Below, piece after piece: positions 8,930 to 18,157 of a stretch of DNA of 64,000 bases. This DNA comes from Roseibium album (GTDB taxonomy: Bacteria > Pseudomonadota > Alphaproteobacteria > Rhizobiales > Stappiaceae). Under the pieces are notes generated by a model. The model did not search any database. It was not told where the DNA came from and worked only from the letters and a program-made list of their open reading frames with translations. The stretch covers positions 149,523 through 213,522 of the forward strand of contig CXTY01000016.1 in the NCBI GenBank assembly GCA_001404055.1. Reading direction: 5' to 3'. A program made the translations under genes and the position numbers. Each line of letters starts with the position of its first letter. Positions within the stretch are counted from its first letter, which is position 1.

Positions 8930-10411
8930 ATGACCGCAAAACCACCGCTCTTTCAATTTGATAATTCTTACGCTCGCGAAATGTCCGGTTTCTTTGTCGC
9001 CTGGGAGGGCGCGAAGGTTCCTTCACCAGATCTCGTCCTATTCAACCGCTCCCTTGCAGAAGACCTTGGTCTTGATCCAAGTGCGCTCGAAACCCGGGAA
9101 GGTGCCGCAATTTTTGCTGGAGTAACGCCACCCGATGGTGCGTCTCCCCTCGCCCAGGTTTACGCAGGTCATCAGTTTGGTGGGTTCTCACCTCAGCTGG
9201 GCGACGGCCGCGCCCTCCTGATCGGAGAAGTAATCGACAAACTGGGACACCGCCGGGACATTCAGCTGAAGGGCTCCGGTCCCACCCCCTTTTCGCGCGG
9301 AGGCGATGGCAAGGCCGTTATCGGTCCGGTTCTACGTGAATACGTGATTGGCGAAGCCATGCACGCGCTCGGCATTCCAACCACGCGTGCTCTTGCGGCA
9401 GTCACCACCGGTGAAAACATATTTCGCGAAGGACCCAAACCTGGTGCTGTTCTGGCACGGGTTGCCTCCAGTCATCTCAGGGTCGGGACTTTCCAGTTTT
9501 TTGCAGCCCGTAGCGACACTGAAAAAGTTCGCCAGCTCGCCGATTACGCTATCGCGCGTCATGACCCGGACCTGGCTCAGGAAAGCGATCGTTACATCAA
9601 ATTCTTCGCTCGAGTATTGGAACGTCAGGCTGCGCTTGTCGCCAACTGGGTTCTTGTTGGATTTGTCCATGGTGTGATGAATACGGACAACACCACGATT
9701 TCCGGCGAAACCATCGACTACGGCCCCTGTGCCTTTATCGATGCTTACGACCCTGCGGCGGTTTTCAGTTCCATCGATCACGGCGGCCGGTATGCGTTTG
9801 GGCGCCAGCCGATGATTGCGCAATGGAACCTTGCGCGGCTGGCGGAAACCCTGCTTGCGTTGATCTGTCCGGGCGACCTCGACAAGGCGGTTGAGCTGGT
9901 CAGCACCGAACTCGGCCATTTCCCGGACTTCTACCGGAAACACTGGTTGGTGGGTATGCGTGCAAAACTTGGCCTTCAAACCGAAGATGAAAACGACCAG
10001 GCATTCTTCGAGGTGCTGCTGACAACCATGCACGAGCAGAAGGTTGATTACACCCTGCTGTTCCGACACCTCGGCGAAGCAGCATCGGGAAATGCCGACA
10101 AAGCCCGCGCCCTCTTCAACGAAACCAAGGCTTTCGATGATTGGTCGCTGCAATGGCAGAACCGGTTGGCCAAGGAAGGTGCCAACGCTGCCCTGGTCAA
10201 AGCAGACATGGATCGTGTGAACCCCATCTACATTCCCCGCAACCACAAGGTCGAAGAAGCGCTGACAGCGGCAGAGGTCGGAGATTACATGCCAACCAAG
10301 CGCCTTCTGGAAGTGTTAAGTTCGCCCTTTGAAGAGCGGGTAGGTCTTGAGGACTATGCCGGTCCCGCTCCTGCCGACCTCGGGCCCTACAGAACCTTTT
10401 GCGGTACCTAG
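8930..10411 (+). CDS. selO: SelO/YdiU family protein AMPylase
   Basis: 493 residues of the SelO pseudokinase family, which transfers AMP from ATP to Ser/Thr/Tyr of target proteins, including redox proteins. Seen: AGHQFGGFSPQLGDGRA, the phosphate-binding GSGPTPFSRGGDGKAV, and FVHGVMNTDNTTISGETIDYGP, the metal-binding Asn/Asp region of the family. The C-terminus ends YRTFCGT, with a Cys at the place where eukaryotic homologues carry selenocysteine. Length is normal for bacteria. It stands alone; no Shine-Dalgarno better than a weak purine run precedes the ATG at 8930. Confidence 0.93.
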   Translation: MTAKPPLFQFDNSYAREMSGFFVAWEGAKVPSPDLVLFNRSLAEDLGLDPSALETREGAAIFAGVTPPDGASPLAQVYAGHQFGGFSPQLGDGRALLIGEVIDKLGHRRDIQLKGSGPTPFSRGGDGKAVIGPVLREYVIGEAMHALGIPTTRALAAVTTGENIFREGPKPGAVLARVASSHLRVGTFQFFAARSDTEKVRQLADYAIARHDPDLAQESDRYIKFFARVLERQAALVANWVLVGFVHGVMNTDNTTISGETIDYGPCAFIDAYDPAAVFSSIDHGGRYAFGRQPMIAQWNLARLAETLLALICPGDLDKAVELVSTELGHFPDFYRKHWLVGMRAKLGLQTEDENDQAFFEVLLTTMHEQKVDYTLLFRHLGEAASGNADKARALFNETKAFDDWSLQWQNRLAKEGANAALVKADMDRVNPIYIPRNHKVEEALTAAEVGDYMPTKRLLEVLSSPFEERVGLEDYAGPAPADLGPYRTFCGT

Positions 10412-10439
10412 TGGGAATGGTCTCATCAAATTTTTAACT

Positions 10440-11030
10440 TCAATTTCGAACCAACTGTTCCACTAGAAAATCCATTTCCTGTTCCAGCGTCTCCCCTGAG
10501 AGGCTTACAAAACGTCCCTCTAGGCTAATCGCCACAAGCCCGTGAACGGCGGCAAAGCACGTGCGTGTGCGTATGGTCAGTGTTTCTTCGTTCATGTCAG
10601 GGTTCAGAACTTTGAGAGGCGCGGCAATAAAGCCGAGCAACGCAATGTTCTCCTGAATGTGCCAGTCAGGCACCGGTTTTCCCTCAGGCAAGAAATGACC
10701 GAACAGGGTCGTCCAGAGGAGCCGGTTGTTGTTGGCGAAATTCAGATAGGTCTGTGCCAGGACTTTCAGAGCCGCAACGGGATCCTCGATGCCTTGCGTC
10801 GCCTCCGCCATCGCAGTCTTTATCCGGCCAAGCGTCACTGAATTGACCGCGAGCAGCAACGCATCCTGATCCGTGTAGTGCTTGTAAACGGAACCGACTG
10901 AGTACCCTGCTTCGGCGGCAATCTTGCGGATGTTTACCGCTTCCAGCCCTCCCGCCTCCACTGCAGCAATGGCAGCTTCCAATACGCGCCTTTGTGTTTC
11001 TTCACTCTTTGCCTTTTGCAGTGCCGTCAT
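10440..11030 (-). CDS. TetR/AcrR-family transcriptional regulator
   Basis: 196 residues: an N-terminal TetR helix-turn-helix (RRVLEAAIAAVEAGG to AGYSVGSVYKHYTDQDALL, about 13-58) and a C-terminal ligand-binding helical domain. It is divergent from the pspA-yiaA-aas operon, and the 112-base gap between them contains two copies of a GTGAAC-N3-GTTCAC palindrome. It is therefore probably an autoregulated repressor of that operon. The ligand is unknown; a fatty acid or lysophospholipid would fit the operon but is inference. Confidence 0.85.
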   Translation of the reverse strand: MTALQKAKSEETQRRVLEAAIAAVEAGGLEAVNIRKIAAEAGYSVGSVYKHYTDQDALLLAVNSVTLGRIKTAMAEATQGIEDPVAALKVLAQTYLNFANNNRLLWTTLFGHFLPEGKPVPDWHIQENIALLGFIAAPLKVLNPDMNEETLTIRTRTCFAAVHGLVAISLEGRFVSLSGETLEQEMDFLVEQLVRN

Positions 11031-11052
11031 CTTGATCGCCTTAACCTTAAAA

Positions 11053-11067
11053 GTGAACTCAGTTCAT
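11053..11067. promoter_or_regulatory. TetR-type operator copy 1
   Basis: GTGAAC-TCA-GTTCAT, close to the tetR start. Flanking bases extend the symmetry (AA on the left, TT on the right) with one mismatch. It matches the second palindrome at 11110-11124. Confidence 0.6.
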
Positions 11068-11109
11068 TTTTTTCTTGACCTAGCGCGTTTCCTGTGGCTT
11101 TGTCAATAG

Positions 11110-11124
11110 GTGAACATCGTTCAC
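11110..11124. promoter_or_regulatory. TetR-type operator copy 2
   Basis: GTGAAC-ATC-GTTCAC, a perfect 6-bp inverted repeat 19 bases before the pspA-like ATG and 57 bases (centre to centre) from copy 1. Its position near the start of transcription fits repression. Confidence 0.65.
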
Positions 11125-11142
11125 TTTTATATTGGAGGCAAA

Positions 11143-11841
11143 ATGTTCGAGCCGTTCATTACCCAATTGAAGACGCTGCTATTTGCCAGCGCAACAGATC
11201 CCGGAGGCCAGCAATCGCTTGCTGTTCTCAACATCAACCTGCGCAATGCAGCCACTTCTGTCCGGGTTGCGCAGGCTGCCCTTGCAAGAGCAAAGGCCGA
11301 GCAACAACAGGACAGAAAGAGACTGAAGCAAATTGAGGCATCGATTGAGGATCTGGAAAACAGGGCAAGAAACGCCCTGTTGAAGGGGATCGAATCCCTG
11401 GCACTCGAAGCCGCCGAGGCGATCGCTCTCATGGAGGACGAAAAGTCGGCGCTTGAAAATGCTCTGAAGTCCTTTGATCAGGACCTGTCCGCCCTCACAG
11501 AAACCTTGCATCGGGCTCAAAGCCGCCTGCGCGCGCTCAAACGCGGCGAACGTACTGCGGAAGTCAGGGACCAGATCCAGAAGGCACAATCACTTGGTGC
11601 TGGTGCCGGTCAATCTGCGCTCGCCCAGGCTGAAGACCAGCTGGACGACATCCTGCACCGTCAGGAGCGGGATCAGCTGGCCGACCAGGAATTCGCGGCA
11701 CTTTCTTCAGCCGACCAGCCCGCAGCCCTGATCGGAAAGCTAGCGGACGCCGGATGCGGCGAACCAGTTCACAGCCGAGCGCAGGATGTTCTTGCGCGGA
11801 TCAAGGCTGATCCCCCCCTCCTCCTCGAAAAGAGCAAATGA
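11143..11841 (+). CDS. PspA/IM30-like coiled-coil protein
   Basis: 232 residues from the ATG at 11143, preceded by TTGGAGG at ideal spacing; the GTG at 11110 lies inside an operator and has no ribosome site. The protein is almost entirely heptad-rich helix, with AAEAIALMEDEKSALENAL and AEDQLDDILHRQERDQLADQEF stretches, as in the PspA family of membrane-stress proteins that line the inner membrane. It is the first gene of a three-gene operon with yiaA-like and aas-like genes, pointing to envelope or phospholipid maintenance. Assignment to PspA/IM30 is by overall pattern; sequence identity with classical PspA looks low. Confidence 0.65.
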   Translation: MFEPFITQLKTLLFASATDPGGQQSLAVLNINLRNAATSVRVAQAALARAKAEQQQDRKRLKQIEASIEDLENRARNALLKGIESLALEAAEAIALMEDEKSALENALKSFDQDLSALTETLHRAQSRLRALKRGERTAEVRDQIQKAQSLGAGAGQSALAQAEDQLDDILHRQERDQLADQEFAALSSADQPAALIGKLADAGCGEPVHSRAQDVLARIKADPPLLLEKSK

Positions 11842-11855
11842 GAAAGGAAATTCCC

Positions 11856-12137
11856 ATGCAAGAGACATCAGTCAAACACTCCCAGAACTGGACCATTTTC
11901 ACCATGGCCAGCTTTGCAGTCGCCGCCATAATGATGGCGCTCGGCATCTACAACCTGGAAGCCAGTTTCTCTGCAAAGGGCTTTTACACGATGGCTGCCA
12001 TCATGTTGGTTCACACCGCCGTAACGCTTACCAAAACGCTTCGTGACCGGGATGAATCTGAGAAATTCCACAACCGCCTGGAGGATGCAAAAACCGAAAA
12101 GCTGCTGATGGACATCAACAAGCCGGAAGAAGTCTGA
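11856..12137 (+). CDS. YiaA/YiaB two-helix inner-membrane protein
   Basis: About 93 residues from the ATG at 11856 with AAGGAAA upstream (an ATG at 11838 overlaps the previous stop). Two hydrophobic helices separated by a short loop carry the YiaAB hallmark NWTIFTMASFAVAAIMMALGIYNL and KGFYTMAAIMLVHTAVTLTKTLRD. The charged C-terminal tail (DRDESEKFHNR onward) is cytoplasmic. The role of the family is unknown beyond membrane location. It lies 14 bases after the pspA-like gene and 58 bases before the acyltransferase gene. Confidence 0.85.
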   Translation: MQETSVKHSQNWTIFTMASFAVAAIMMALGIYNLEASFSAKGFYTMAAIMLVHTAVTLTKTLRDRDESEKFHNRLEDAKTEKLLMDINKPEEV

Positions 12138-12195
12138 CCCATTCGAACCAAAAAAGTCGGGCGTTCCACGTATGGACGCCCGAAAGGAGGATCCA

Positions 12196-15100
12196 ATGCA
12201 CAAGTCCCTCATGAACTCCCGGCGTTTTGCACCCCTGTTCTGGACCCAGTTTTTATCTGCGTTCAACGACAATTTTCTGAAGAATTCTCTTGTTTTTCTG
12301 ATCTTGTTTCAGGTCGGCGCGAGCGGTGTTGCTTCCGATACCGCCGGGGCACTGATTGCCATGGCGGGCGCAGTGTTTGTCATCCCATTCCTGGCTTTGT
12401 CTGCCTTGGGGGGAGAGCTTGCGGACCGATATGACAAGTCACAATTGGCCCGCATCACAAAGCTGGTGGAAATAGGCGGTGCCGGACTGGCAGTTACCGG
12501 CATGGCACTTTCTTCTCTCCCGCTTCTTTTCGCTGCACTCTTTGTTTTCGGGGCCATGTCGGCGCTGTTCAGCCCTGTCAAATATGGCCTGCTGCCGGAT
12601 CATCTTGTAAATGCGGAGCTTCCCAGAGCAAATGCATGGGTGGAAGCCGGAACGTTTCTGGCGATCCTGGGAGGCACGATATCAGCAGGTGTGCTCTTTA
12701 CATCAAATGCACCGACGCTGGTCTTTGCACCGGTGATGATAGCACTCGCAATTGCCTGTTACCTTTCCAGCCGTCAGATCCCCCTTGCACCTGCCGCAGA
12801 CCCTGCGCTCAAGGTCAACTGGAACATTCTGTCCTCAACCCGCCACGTGATTGCCGATCTCTTCGCCGAGAAACGCTTGTTTCGGGTCGCCCTGATGAAC
12901 GCTTGGTTCTGGCTGGTCGGCGCAACGGTTCTCGCTGTCTTGCCATTGATGGTCAAAAACTTGCTGGGTGGCGGAGAATTGGCCGTTACCTATTTCCTCG
13001 CCGTTTTCGCAGTCTCCATCGGCATCGGTTCCGCACTTGCAGCCTGGATTTCAGCTGGTCGGGTGATCCTGCTGCCGGCTCCCGTCGGTACATTCTTCCT
13101 GGCTCTGTTTTGCCTGGATATCGCGTTGACCATGTCCACCCTGCCTCTGGCCACACCAACGGATAACCTGAGTGATTTTCTTGCACAGACCGGTGTCCTG
13201 CGCCTCAGCATCGACATGGCCGGAATGGCAATTTCAGGCGCCTTGCTGGTTATTCCGACATTCACTGCCCTGCAGACCTGGGCAAAACCGGAAAGCCGCG
13301 CCCGGCGCATTGCCGCAACCAACGCTCTTGGCGCGGCCATGATGACAATCGGCGGCGTGGCTTTGGCCGGCGCTCAAAAAATCGGCGTGTCGCTCCAGAC
13401 AATCATGCTGGCGTTGGCTGGTTTGAACGCTCTTGCGTCGGTCATCATGCTGAAGGCCCTCCCGACAAATCCGATGCGTGATGCGATTTCCATTCTCTAT
13501 CGCGCGATTTTCCGCATGGAAGTAACCGGCCTTGAGAACCTGGAAAAAGCCGGTGATGCACCGATCCTCGCATTGAACCACGTTAGTTATCTCGATGCCG
13601 GGCTTGCCCTGACCCTGACCGACAAGACACCGACCTTTGCGGTTGACTACGAAGTCGCACAACGCTGGTGGGTCAAGCCGTTCCTGACACTGGCCAACGC
13701 TCTGCCGATCAATCCATCCAAGCCCATGGCGACCCGGTCCCTGATCAAAGTGATCAAATCCGGAGAACCGATGGCGATCTTTCCGGAAGGCAGGCTGACG
13801 GTCACAGGGACCTTGATGAAGGTCTATGACGGCGCAGCCATGGTGGCGGACAAAACCGGCGCCATGATTGTTCCGATCCGCATCGATGGTCTTGAAAAGA
13901 CACCGTTTTCCTATCTCAACCCAAACCAGATCCGCAAACGCCTGTTCCCCAAAGTGAAGGTTACGATCATGGAACCGAAGCAACTCAATCTTCAAGAAGA
14001 CCTGAAGGGCCGCAAACGCCGGGCAGCTGCAGGCGCGGATCTTTACAAGATCATGTCAGACCTGATGTTTGAAACCAGCCTGGCCGAAAACAAGACCATC
14101 CTGGAAAAGGTTATTGAAACAGCCAAGGAGCGCGGTTTATCTGAACTCGCGCTGGAAGATCCGATGTCCGGCAAGCTGAGTTACGGCAAATTGTTGGCAG
14201 GAACATCCGTCCTCGGTCGGAAAATCTCAAAGCTGACGGCAGGTGAAGAAACTGTCGGGATCATGCTTCCAAATGCAAATGGATCCGCTGTCACGTTCCT
14301 GGCCGCAATCTCTGCAGGAAAAGTTCCTGCCATGATCAACTTCTCAGCCGGACTGGAAAATGTCCTTTCCGCTTGCACGACGGCGAAAGTGAATACGATC
14401 CTGTCTTCACGCACATTCATCAAACAGGCCAAGCTTGAAGCCTTGGTTGCCGGGCTCGAGCCACATGTAACTTTTGTTTGGCTGGATGAAATTCGTCAGG
14501 ACATCACGGTGCTGGACAAAATCCGCGGTCTTGTGAAACGGAAAAAACCAATCGTTCGTCGCAATGCCAGTGATACCGCCGTGATCCTGTTCACGTCAGG
14601 TTCTGAAGGCAAACCAAAAGGTGTTGTCCTGACGCACAAGAACATCTTGGCCAACGCCACCCAGGCAGCAGCGCGGATCGACTTCACACCATCCGACAAG
14701 GTCTTCAACGTCCTGCCGATGTTCCACTCATTCGGCCTGACGGCTGGCACCATATTGCCGTTGATTTCCGGTGTTCCAACCTTTCTCTATCCCTCCCCCT
14801 TGCACTACCGGATCGTCCCTGAGCTGATCTACTCCTCCAACGCCACGATCCTGTTCGGCACGGATACATTCTTGAACGGCTATGCGCGCGTTGCCCACGC
14901 CTATGACTTCCGGTCACTGCGCTACTGTTTTGCCGGTGCTGAGCCAGTCAAGCCGTCAACCCGCGAGACCTACATGGAACGCTTCGGATTGCGCGTTCTG
15001 GAAGGCTATGGCGTGACAGAAACTGCGCCGGTGATCGCGATCAACACGCCTATGTTCAACAAACCGGGAACCGTCGGCAAGCTGATGCCCGGCATGTCAG

Positions 15101-15615
15101 CGCGGCTGGAACCAGTTCCTGGTGTCGAGGCAGGTGGCAGGCTGCACGTTTCTGGCCCAAATGTCATGGTTGGATACCTAAAAGCCGACAATCCAGGCGT
15201 TATTGAACCACTCGTCGATGGCTGGCACGACACGGGTGACATCGTGGAAATCGATGCAGATGGTTTCATCGCGATCAAGGGCCGGGCGAAACGTTTTGCA
15301 AAGATCGGTGGTGAAATGGTCTCACTGGCTGCAGTGGAAGCACTTGCCGGTCAGGTCTGGCCGGAACACCTCTCCGCCGTTGCATCCATCAAGGATCCCC
15401 GCAAGGGCGAGAAGCTGATCCTGGTGTCAGAATGCCCCCAAGCCAGCCGCTCGGACTTCATTGATGCGGCAAAGGCCCGCGGTGCCCAGGACCTGATGAT
15501 CCCGGCGGAAGTCCGAATTGTCGACAAGGTTCCTGTCCTGGGTTCAGGAAAACTGGACTTTGTTGGCGTCGCAAATCTCGTCGCTGGAAAGAGTGATCTT
15601 CAGAAAGCGGCATAG
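12196..15615 (+). CDS. Aas-like fusion: MFS lysophospholipid flippase, acyltransferase and acyl-ACP synthetase
   Basis: 1139 residues from the ATG at 12196, 6 bases after AAAGGAGG. Three modules: an LplT-like MFS transporter (about 1-420); a PlsC acyltransferase with NHVSYLD (H-x4-D, about 461-466) and FPEGR (about 530); and an adenylate-forming domain with TSGSEGKPKGVVLTHK (about 800), GYGVTETAP and DTGDIVEID. Together these can import or flip a 2-acyl lysophospholipid, activate a fatty acid and re-acylate the lipid. In E. coli the flippase and Aas are separate proteins; here all are fused, as in several alphaproteobacteria. It ends an operon likely controlled by the divergent TetR. Confidence 0.9.
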   Translation: MHKSLMNSRRFAPLFWTQFLSAFNDNFLKNSLVFLILFQVGASGVASDTAGALIAMAGAVFVIPFLALSALGGELADRYDKSQLARITKLVEIGGAGLAVTGMALSSLPLLFAALFVFGAMSALFSPVKYGLLPDHLVNAELPRANAWVEAGTFLAILGGTISAGVLFTSNAPTLVFAPVMIALAIACYLSSRQIPLAPAADPALKVNWNILSSTRHVIADLFAEKRLFRVALMNAWFWLVGATVLAVLPLMVKNLLGGGELAVTYFLAVFAVSIGIGSALAAWISAGRVILLPAPVGTFFLALFCLDIALTMSTLPLATPTDNLSDFLAQTGVLRLSIDMAGMAISGALLVIPTFTALQTWAKPESRARRIAATNALGAAMMTIGGVALAGAQKIGVSLQTIMLALAGLNALASVIMLKALPTNPMRDAISILYRAIFRMEVTGLENLEKAGDAPILALNHVSYLDAGLALTLTDKTPTFAVDYEVAQRWWVKPFLTLANALPINPSKPMATRSLIKVIKSGEPMAIFPEGRLTVTGTLMKVYDGAAMVADKTGAMIVPIRIDGLEKTPFSYLNPNQIRKRLFPKVKVTIMEPKQLNLQEDLKGRKRRAAAGADLYKIMSDLMFETSLAENKTILEKVIETAKERGLSELALEDPMSGKLSYGKLLAGTSVLGRKISKLTAGEETVGIMLPNANGSAVTFLAAISAGKVPAMINFSAGLENVLSACTTAKVNTILSSRTFIKQAKLEALVAGLEPHVTFVWLDEIRQDITVLDKIRGLVKRKKPIVRRNASDTAVILFTSGSEGKPKGVVLTHKNILANATQAAARIDFTPSDKVFNVLPMFHSFGLTAGTILPLISGVPTFLYPSPLHYRIVPELIYSSNATILFGTDTFLNGYARVAHAYDFRSLRYCFAGAEPVKPSTRETYMERFGLRVLEGYGVTETAPVIAINTPMFNKPGTVGKLMPGMSARLEPVPGVEAGGRLHVSGPNVMVGYLKADNPGVIEPLVDGWHDTGDIVEIDADGFIAIKGRAKRFAKIGGEMVSLAAVEALAGQVWPEHLSAVASIKDPRKGEKLILVSECPQASRSDFIDAAKARGAQDLMIPAEVRIVDKVPVLGSGKLDFVGVANLVAGKSDLQKAA

Positions 15616-15637
15616 TTACGTGCCAACGATTTTGCCC

Positions 15638-15735
15638 TCCCGGACGCGATCCGGGACCTACATAAACACATAAGGTCCCGGCACTCGAGCCAGAACCAAT
15701 ATTTCCAACAGCAAGTCCCGGCTCAAGGCCGGGAC
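15638..15735. repeat. intergenic palindromic element (three GTCCCGG hairpins)
   Basis: Three inverted repeats in under 100 bases: TCCCGGA-CGCGA-TCCGGGA (15638-15656), CCGGGACCT paired with AGGTCCCGG (15651-15681), and GTCCCGGC-TCAAG-GCCGGGAC (15715-15735). The first two overlap and so exclude each other. It resembles the repeated palindromes scattered between genes in this bacterial group. It lies between two convergent genes and may also end transcription, though no T-run follows. Confidence 0.65.
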
Positions 15736-15790
15736 AGCGCCGAGGGGGCGCTCGCTAAGCCCATAAAGCTCTCTCTGCTAGTCAGTTAAC

Positions 15791-17149
15791 TCAAGTCAGC
15801 TCATCTTTCGCGGTCCCTATCGCAGCAATAAGCCTGTCCACATCCTCATCAGACGTCGACCAGTTGGACACGCTGATGCGAAAGCCCTGTTTGCCTTGCC
15901 AGGTCGCCGGACCGAACCAGGCTTCGCCAGAAGCCTGCACGTTTTCAACGATCCTTGCACATGCGTCTTCTGCACCTGGAAGTGTAACAAATACCTGGTT
16001 GAAATGAACGTCATGCGGGACTTCAAACCCCATCGTCTTGAGCTCTCCAGCTATTCTTTTCGCATGAAGGTGGAAGCCGGTTACGAGATCCGAGACGCCA
16101 TTCCTTCCCAGAGACAGCAAAGCGGCCCAGGTTTCCGCTCCACGTGCCGCGCGACTGAACTCCGGGGCCCGGTTGGCAGGGCTAGGGGTCGTCGCAGGGA
16201 GATATTGCGCGCCAATTGCCATGGAGGCCTGCATCTCCTCCGGGTGCCTGCAGAGCGCCAATCCAGCGTCATAAGGCGTGTTGAGCGTCTTGTGGGCATC
16301 CACGACCCAACTGTCCGCGCCCTCCAGACCTTCAAGAGGCGCCTTCAGCGCATCAGCCGATCGCGCCCAAAGACCAAAGGCCCCATCAACATGTAACCAC
16401 GCGCCGGCTTCCTGGCACCTGGCTGTAAGGTCTTTGATCGGATCTGATGCGCCGGTACAGACGTTTCCAGCCTGAGCAAGAACAATTGTCTTCGCGTCCA
16501 GTTCCGGCAACACTGCCAGTTTCATGCGTCCCTGATCGTCGACCGCGACCCATTCAATATCGTCGGTGGACAGACCCGCCATTCGAACGGACTTCAATAC
16601 GGTTGCGTGGATCTCAGCACTGGCGACAATTCGGAGCTGTGGAGCTCCAATCAATCCGGCTCCCCGTTTGTGTCCCAGTCTTGCAAGGAGCGCATCCCTC
16701 GCGGTAACCAAAAGCGTCATATTGGCCATCGTTGCGCCGCTTGTGAAAGCACCGGTCGTTCCAACTGGCAATCCCAACAGATCAACAACCCATGATATCG
16801 CGATCTCTTCCATACGGATGACGGACGGCCCGGTCAGGCTGTCAGCAACCTGATCCCACGCGGACAATAGGGCACGCGCGGCGGACGCAGCAGGCAGAGC
16901 GCCGCCGACCACATATCCAAAATAGCGCCCGCCTGCAGAGGATACCGTTCCCTCGCCCCCAATGGTCTCCATCAGATCGAGCACGGCCTCCACCGCAATT
17001 CCCTTGTCGGACAGGCCTGGATCAAGCAAATCAAGACGGGCCGTCTCGGCACAAACCGGCTTGTCATGAAGCTGTTGAAGATATCTGGCGCCGCGCCTGG
17101 CACCGCTGGAAAAGGCTTCCGCCTGAAGCTCAAGAGGTTTAGTTTGCAT
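15791..17149 (-). CDS. pyridoxal-phosphate-dependent group II decarboxylase family protein
   Basis: About 452 residues from the ATG at 17149 (MQTKPLELQ). The frame stays open upstream to 17392, but that part overlaps the divergent regulator gene and is not family-like. PLP features: GAFTSGATMANMTLL, the HVDGAFGLWA aspartate that contacts the pyridine ring, and VVDAHKTLNTPYD with the Schiff-base Lys near 288. The family covers aromatic amino acid, glutamate and diaminobutyrate decarboxylases; the substrate cannot be told from sequence. It is divergent from an ArsR-type regulator that probably controls it. Confidence 0.85.
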   Translation of the reverse strand: MQTKPLELQAEAFSSGARRGARYLQQLHDKPVCAETARLDLLDPGLSDKGIAVEAVLDLMETIGGEGTVSSAGGRYFGYVVGGALPAASAARALLSAWDQVADSLTGPSVIRMEEIAISWVVDLLGLPVGTTGAFTSGATMANMTLLVTARDALLARLGHKRGAGLIGAPQLRIVASAEIHATVLKSVRMAGLSTDDIEWVAVDDQGRMKLAVLPELDAKTIVLAQAGNVCTGASDPIKDLTARCQEAGAWLHVDGAFGLWARSADALKAPLEGLEGADSWVVDAHKTLNTPYDAGLALCRHPEEMQASMAIGAQYLPATTPSPANRAPEFSRAARGAETWAALLSLGRNGVSDLVTGFHLHAKRIAGELKTMGFEVPHDVHFNQVFVTLPGAEDACARIVENVQASGEAWFGPATWQGKQGFRISVSNWSTSDEDVDRLIAAIGTAKDELT

Positions 17150-17180
17150 TCTCGTCTCGCGATTCCATATTGAAGAGTTT

Positions 17181-17207
17181 CTATATAGATGAATATCAAT
17201 ATAGATG
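17181..17207. promoter_or_regulatory. candidate ArsR operator between divergent genes
   Basis: CTATAT (17181-17186) and ATATAG (17199-17204) form an inverted repeat, and ATATAGATG occurs twice (17183, 17199). AT-rich interrupted palindromes of this kind are typical ArsR/SmtB sites. It overlaps the first possible start of the regulator. Confidence 0.4.
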
Positions 17208-17542
17208 TAAAGTCGAATGCCAGCGTCATGTCTGCACTCTCCAGCCCTGTCCGGCTGCAGATCCTTTTGTGGCTTCTCGATCCGCGGCAGCACTTTCCTG
17301 AACAAAGAGACGGCGATCTCGTTGACGACGGTGTCTGCGTTGGCTTCATCACCGATAAGGTTGGACTGACCCAGCCGACAGTCAGCTCTCATATGAAAAA
17401 ACTGTCAGAGTGCGGGCTGGTGACAAGCAGAAGAATCGGAAACTGGATGTTTTACAAACCAGTCAGAGAACAGCTTGTGGTGTTGGGAGAGCAACTGGCA
17501 ACAGCCGCGCATGCAATACCGGCATCCAGAAAAAACCCATAA
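17189..17542 (+). CDS. ArsR-family transcriptional regulator
   Basis: 117 residues with a winged helix: SALSSPVRLQILLWLL, the recognition helix LTQPTVSSHMKKLSECGLVTSRR and a wing GNWMFYKP. No cluster of metal-binding cysteines is seen, so it may respond to a metabolite rather than a metal. The start at 17189 lies within a palindrome; an in-frame ATG at 17228 (MSALSSPV) is the alternative and would leave the operator free. It is divergent from the PLP decarboxylase gene with a 39-base gap. Confidence 0.85.
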   Translation: MNINIDVKSNASVMSALSSPVRLQILLWLLDPRQHFPEQRDGDLVDDGVCVGFITDKVGLTQPTVSSHMKKLSECGLVTSRRIGNWMFYKPVREQLVVLGEQLATAAHAIPASRKNP

Positions 17543-17701
17543 GCCAGGCACCAAACCGTCAATTTGTAGCCGCGACATTGTGGTGAACTGACTGGAAATC
17601 TTGGCGCTATTTTCCTTGCTCATTGGCGGTATCTGCGACTAGTCTCCGGCAACGGCAAAGCACTGCAGTACCAGTTGCCTTCAAGACAGGAATACCCGGA
17701 C

Positions 17702-18130
17702 ATGACGCCCTCCGCCTACGATGACAAGAATGTTTTCGCCAAGATCCTGCGTGGTGAACTGCCAAGCCATAGGGTATTCGAAGATGACAAGACTGTGGTG
17801 ATTATGGATATCATGCCGCGTGGTGACGGGCATGTGCTGGTGGTCCCGAAAGCGGCGTCCCGCAACATCTTCGATATAAAACTCGTCGACCTTAACGCCC
17901 TCATGGCGACGGCTCAGAAAATGGCTCACACAGTGGTCAAGGCATTTGACGCCGATGGCACGACCATCCAGCAGTTCTCTGAACCTGCCGGTGGACAGGT
18001 GGTGTTTCACACGCATGTGCATGTCATCCCGCGGTTCAACGGTGTTTCCCTGAAACCGCACACCGGTGAAATGGCTGACAATGACCTGCTCGCGGAACAG
18101 GCGGCAAAAATCAGGGCGGCATTGGGTTAG
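17702..18130 (+). CDS. HIT-family hydrolase
   Basis: 142 residues from the ATG at 17702 (MTPSAYDDKNVFAKIL), where family similarity starts. The histidine triad FHTHVHVIPRF lies at about 101-107, and the N-terminal FAKILRGELPSHRVFEDD and RGDGHVLVVPKA blocks are typical. Members hydrolyse nucleotide-phosphoramidates such as AMP-NH2 or AMP-lysine. It is a single cytoplasmic housekeeping protein, convergent with the GST gene. Confidence 0.92.
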   Translation: MTPSAYDDKNVFAKILRGELPSHRVFEDDKTVVIMDIMPRGDGHVLVVPKAASRNIFDIKLVDLNALMATAQKMAHTVVKAFDADGTTIQQFSEPAGGQVVFHTHVHVIPRFNGVSLKPHTGEMADNDLLAEQAAKIRAALG

Positions 18131-18157
18131 GGGCTAGTACCCCACACCTTGTGACGG

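Noticed and set aside
9332..10246. 304-residue minus-strand frame
   Set aside because: It is antisense to selO; its composition is a mirror of the conserved gene and it has no family traits.
13234..13995. 253-residue minus-strand frame
   Set aside because: Antisense to the aas-like gene, with no motif or ribosome site.
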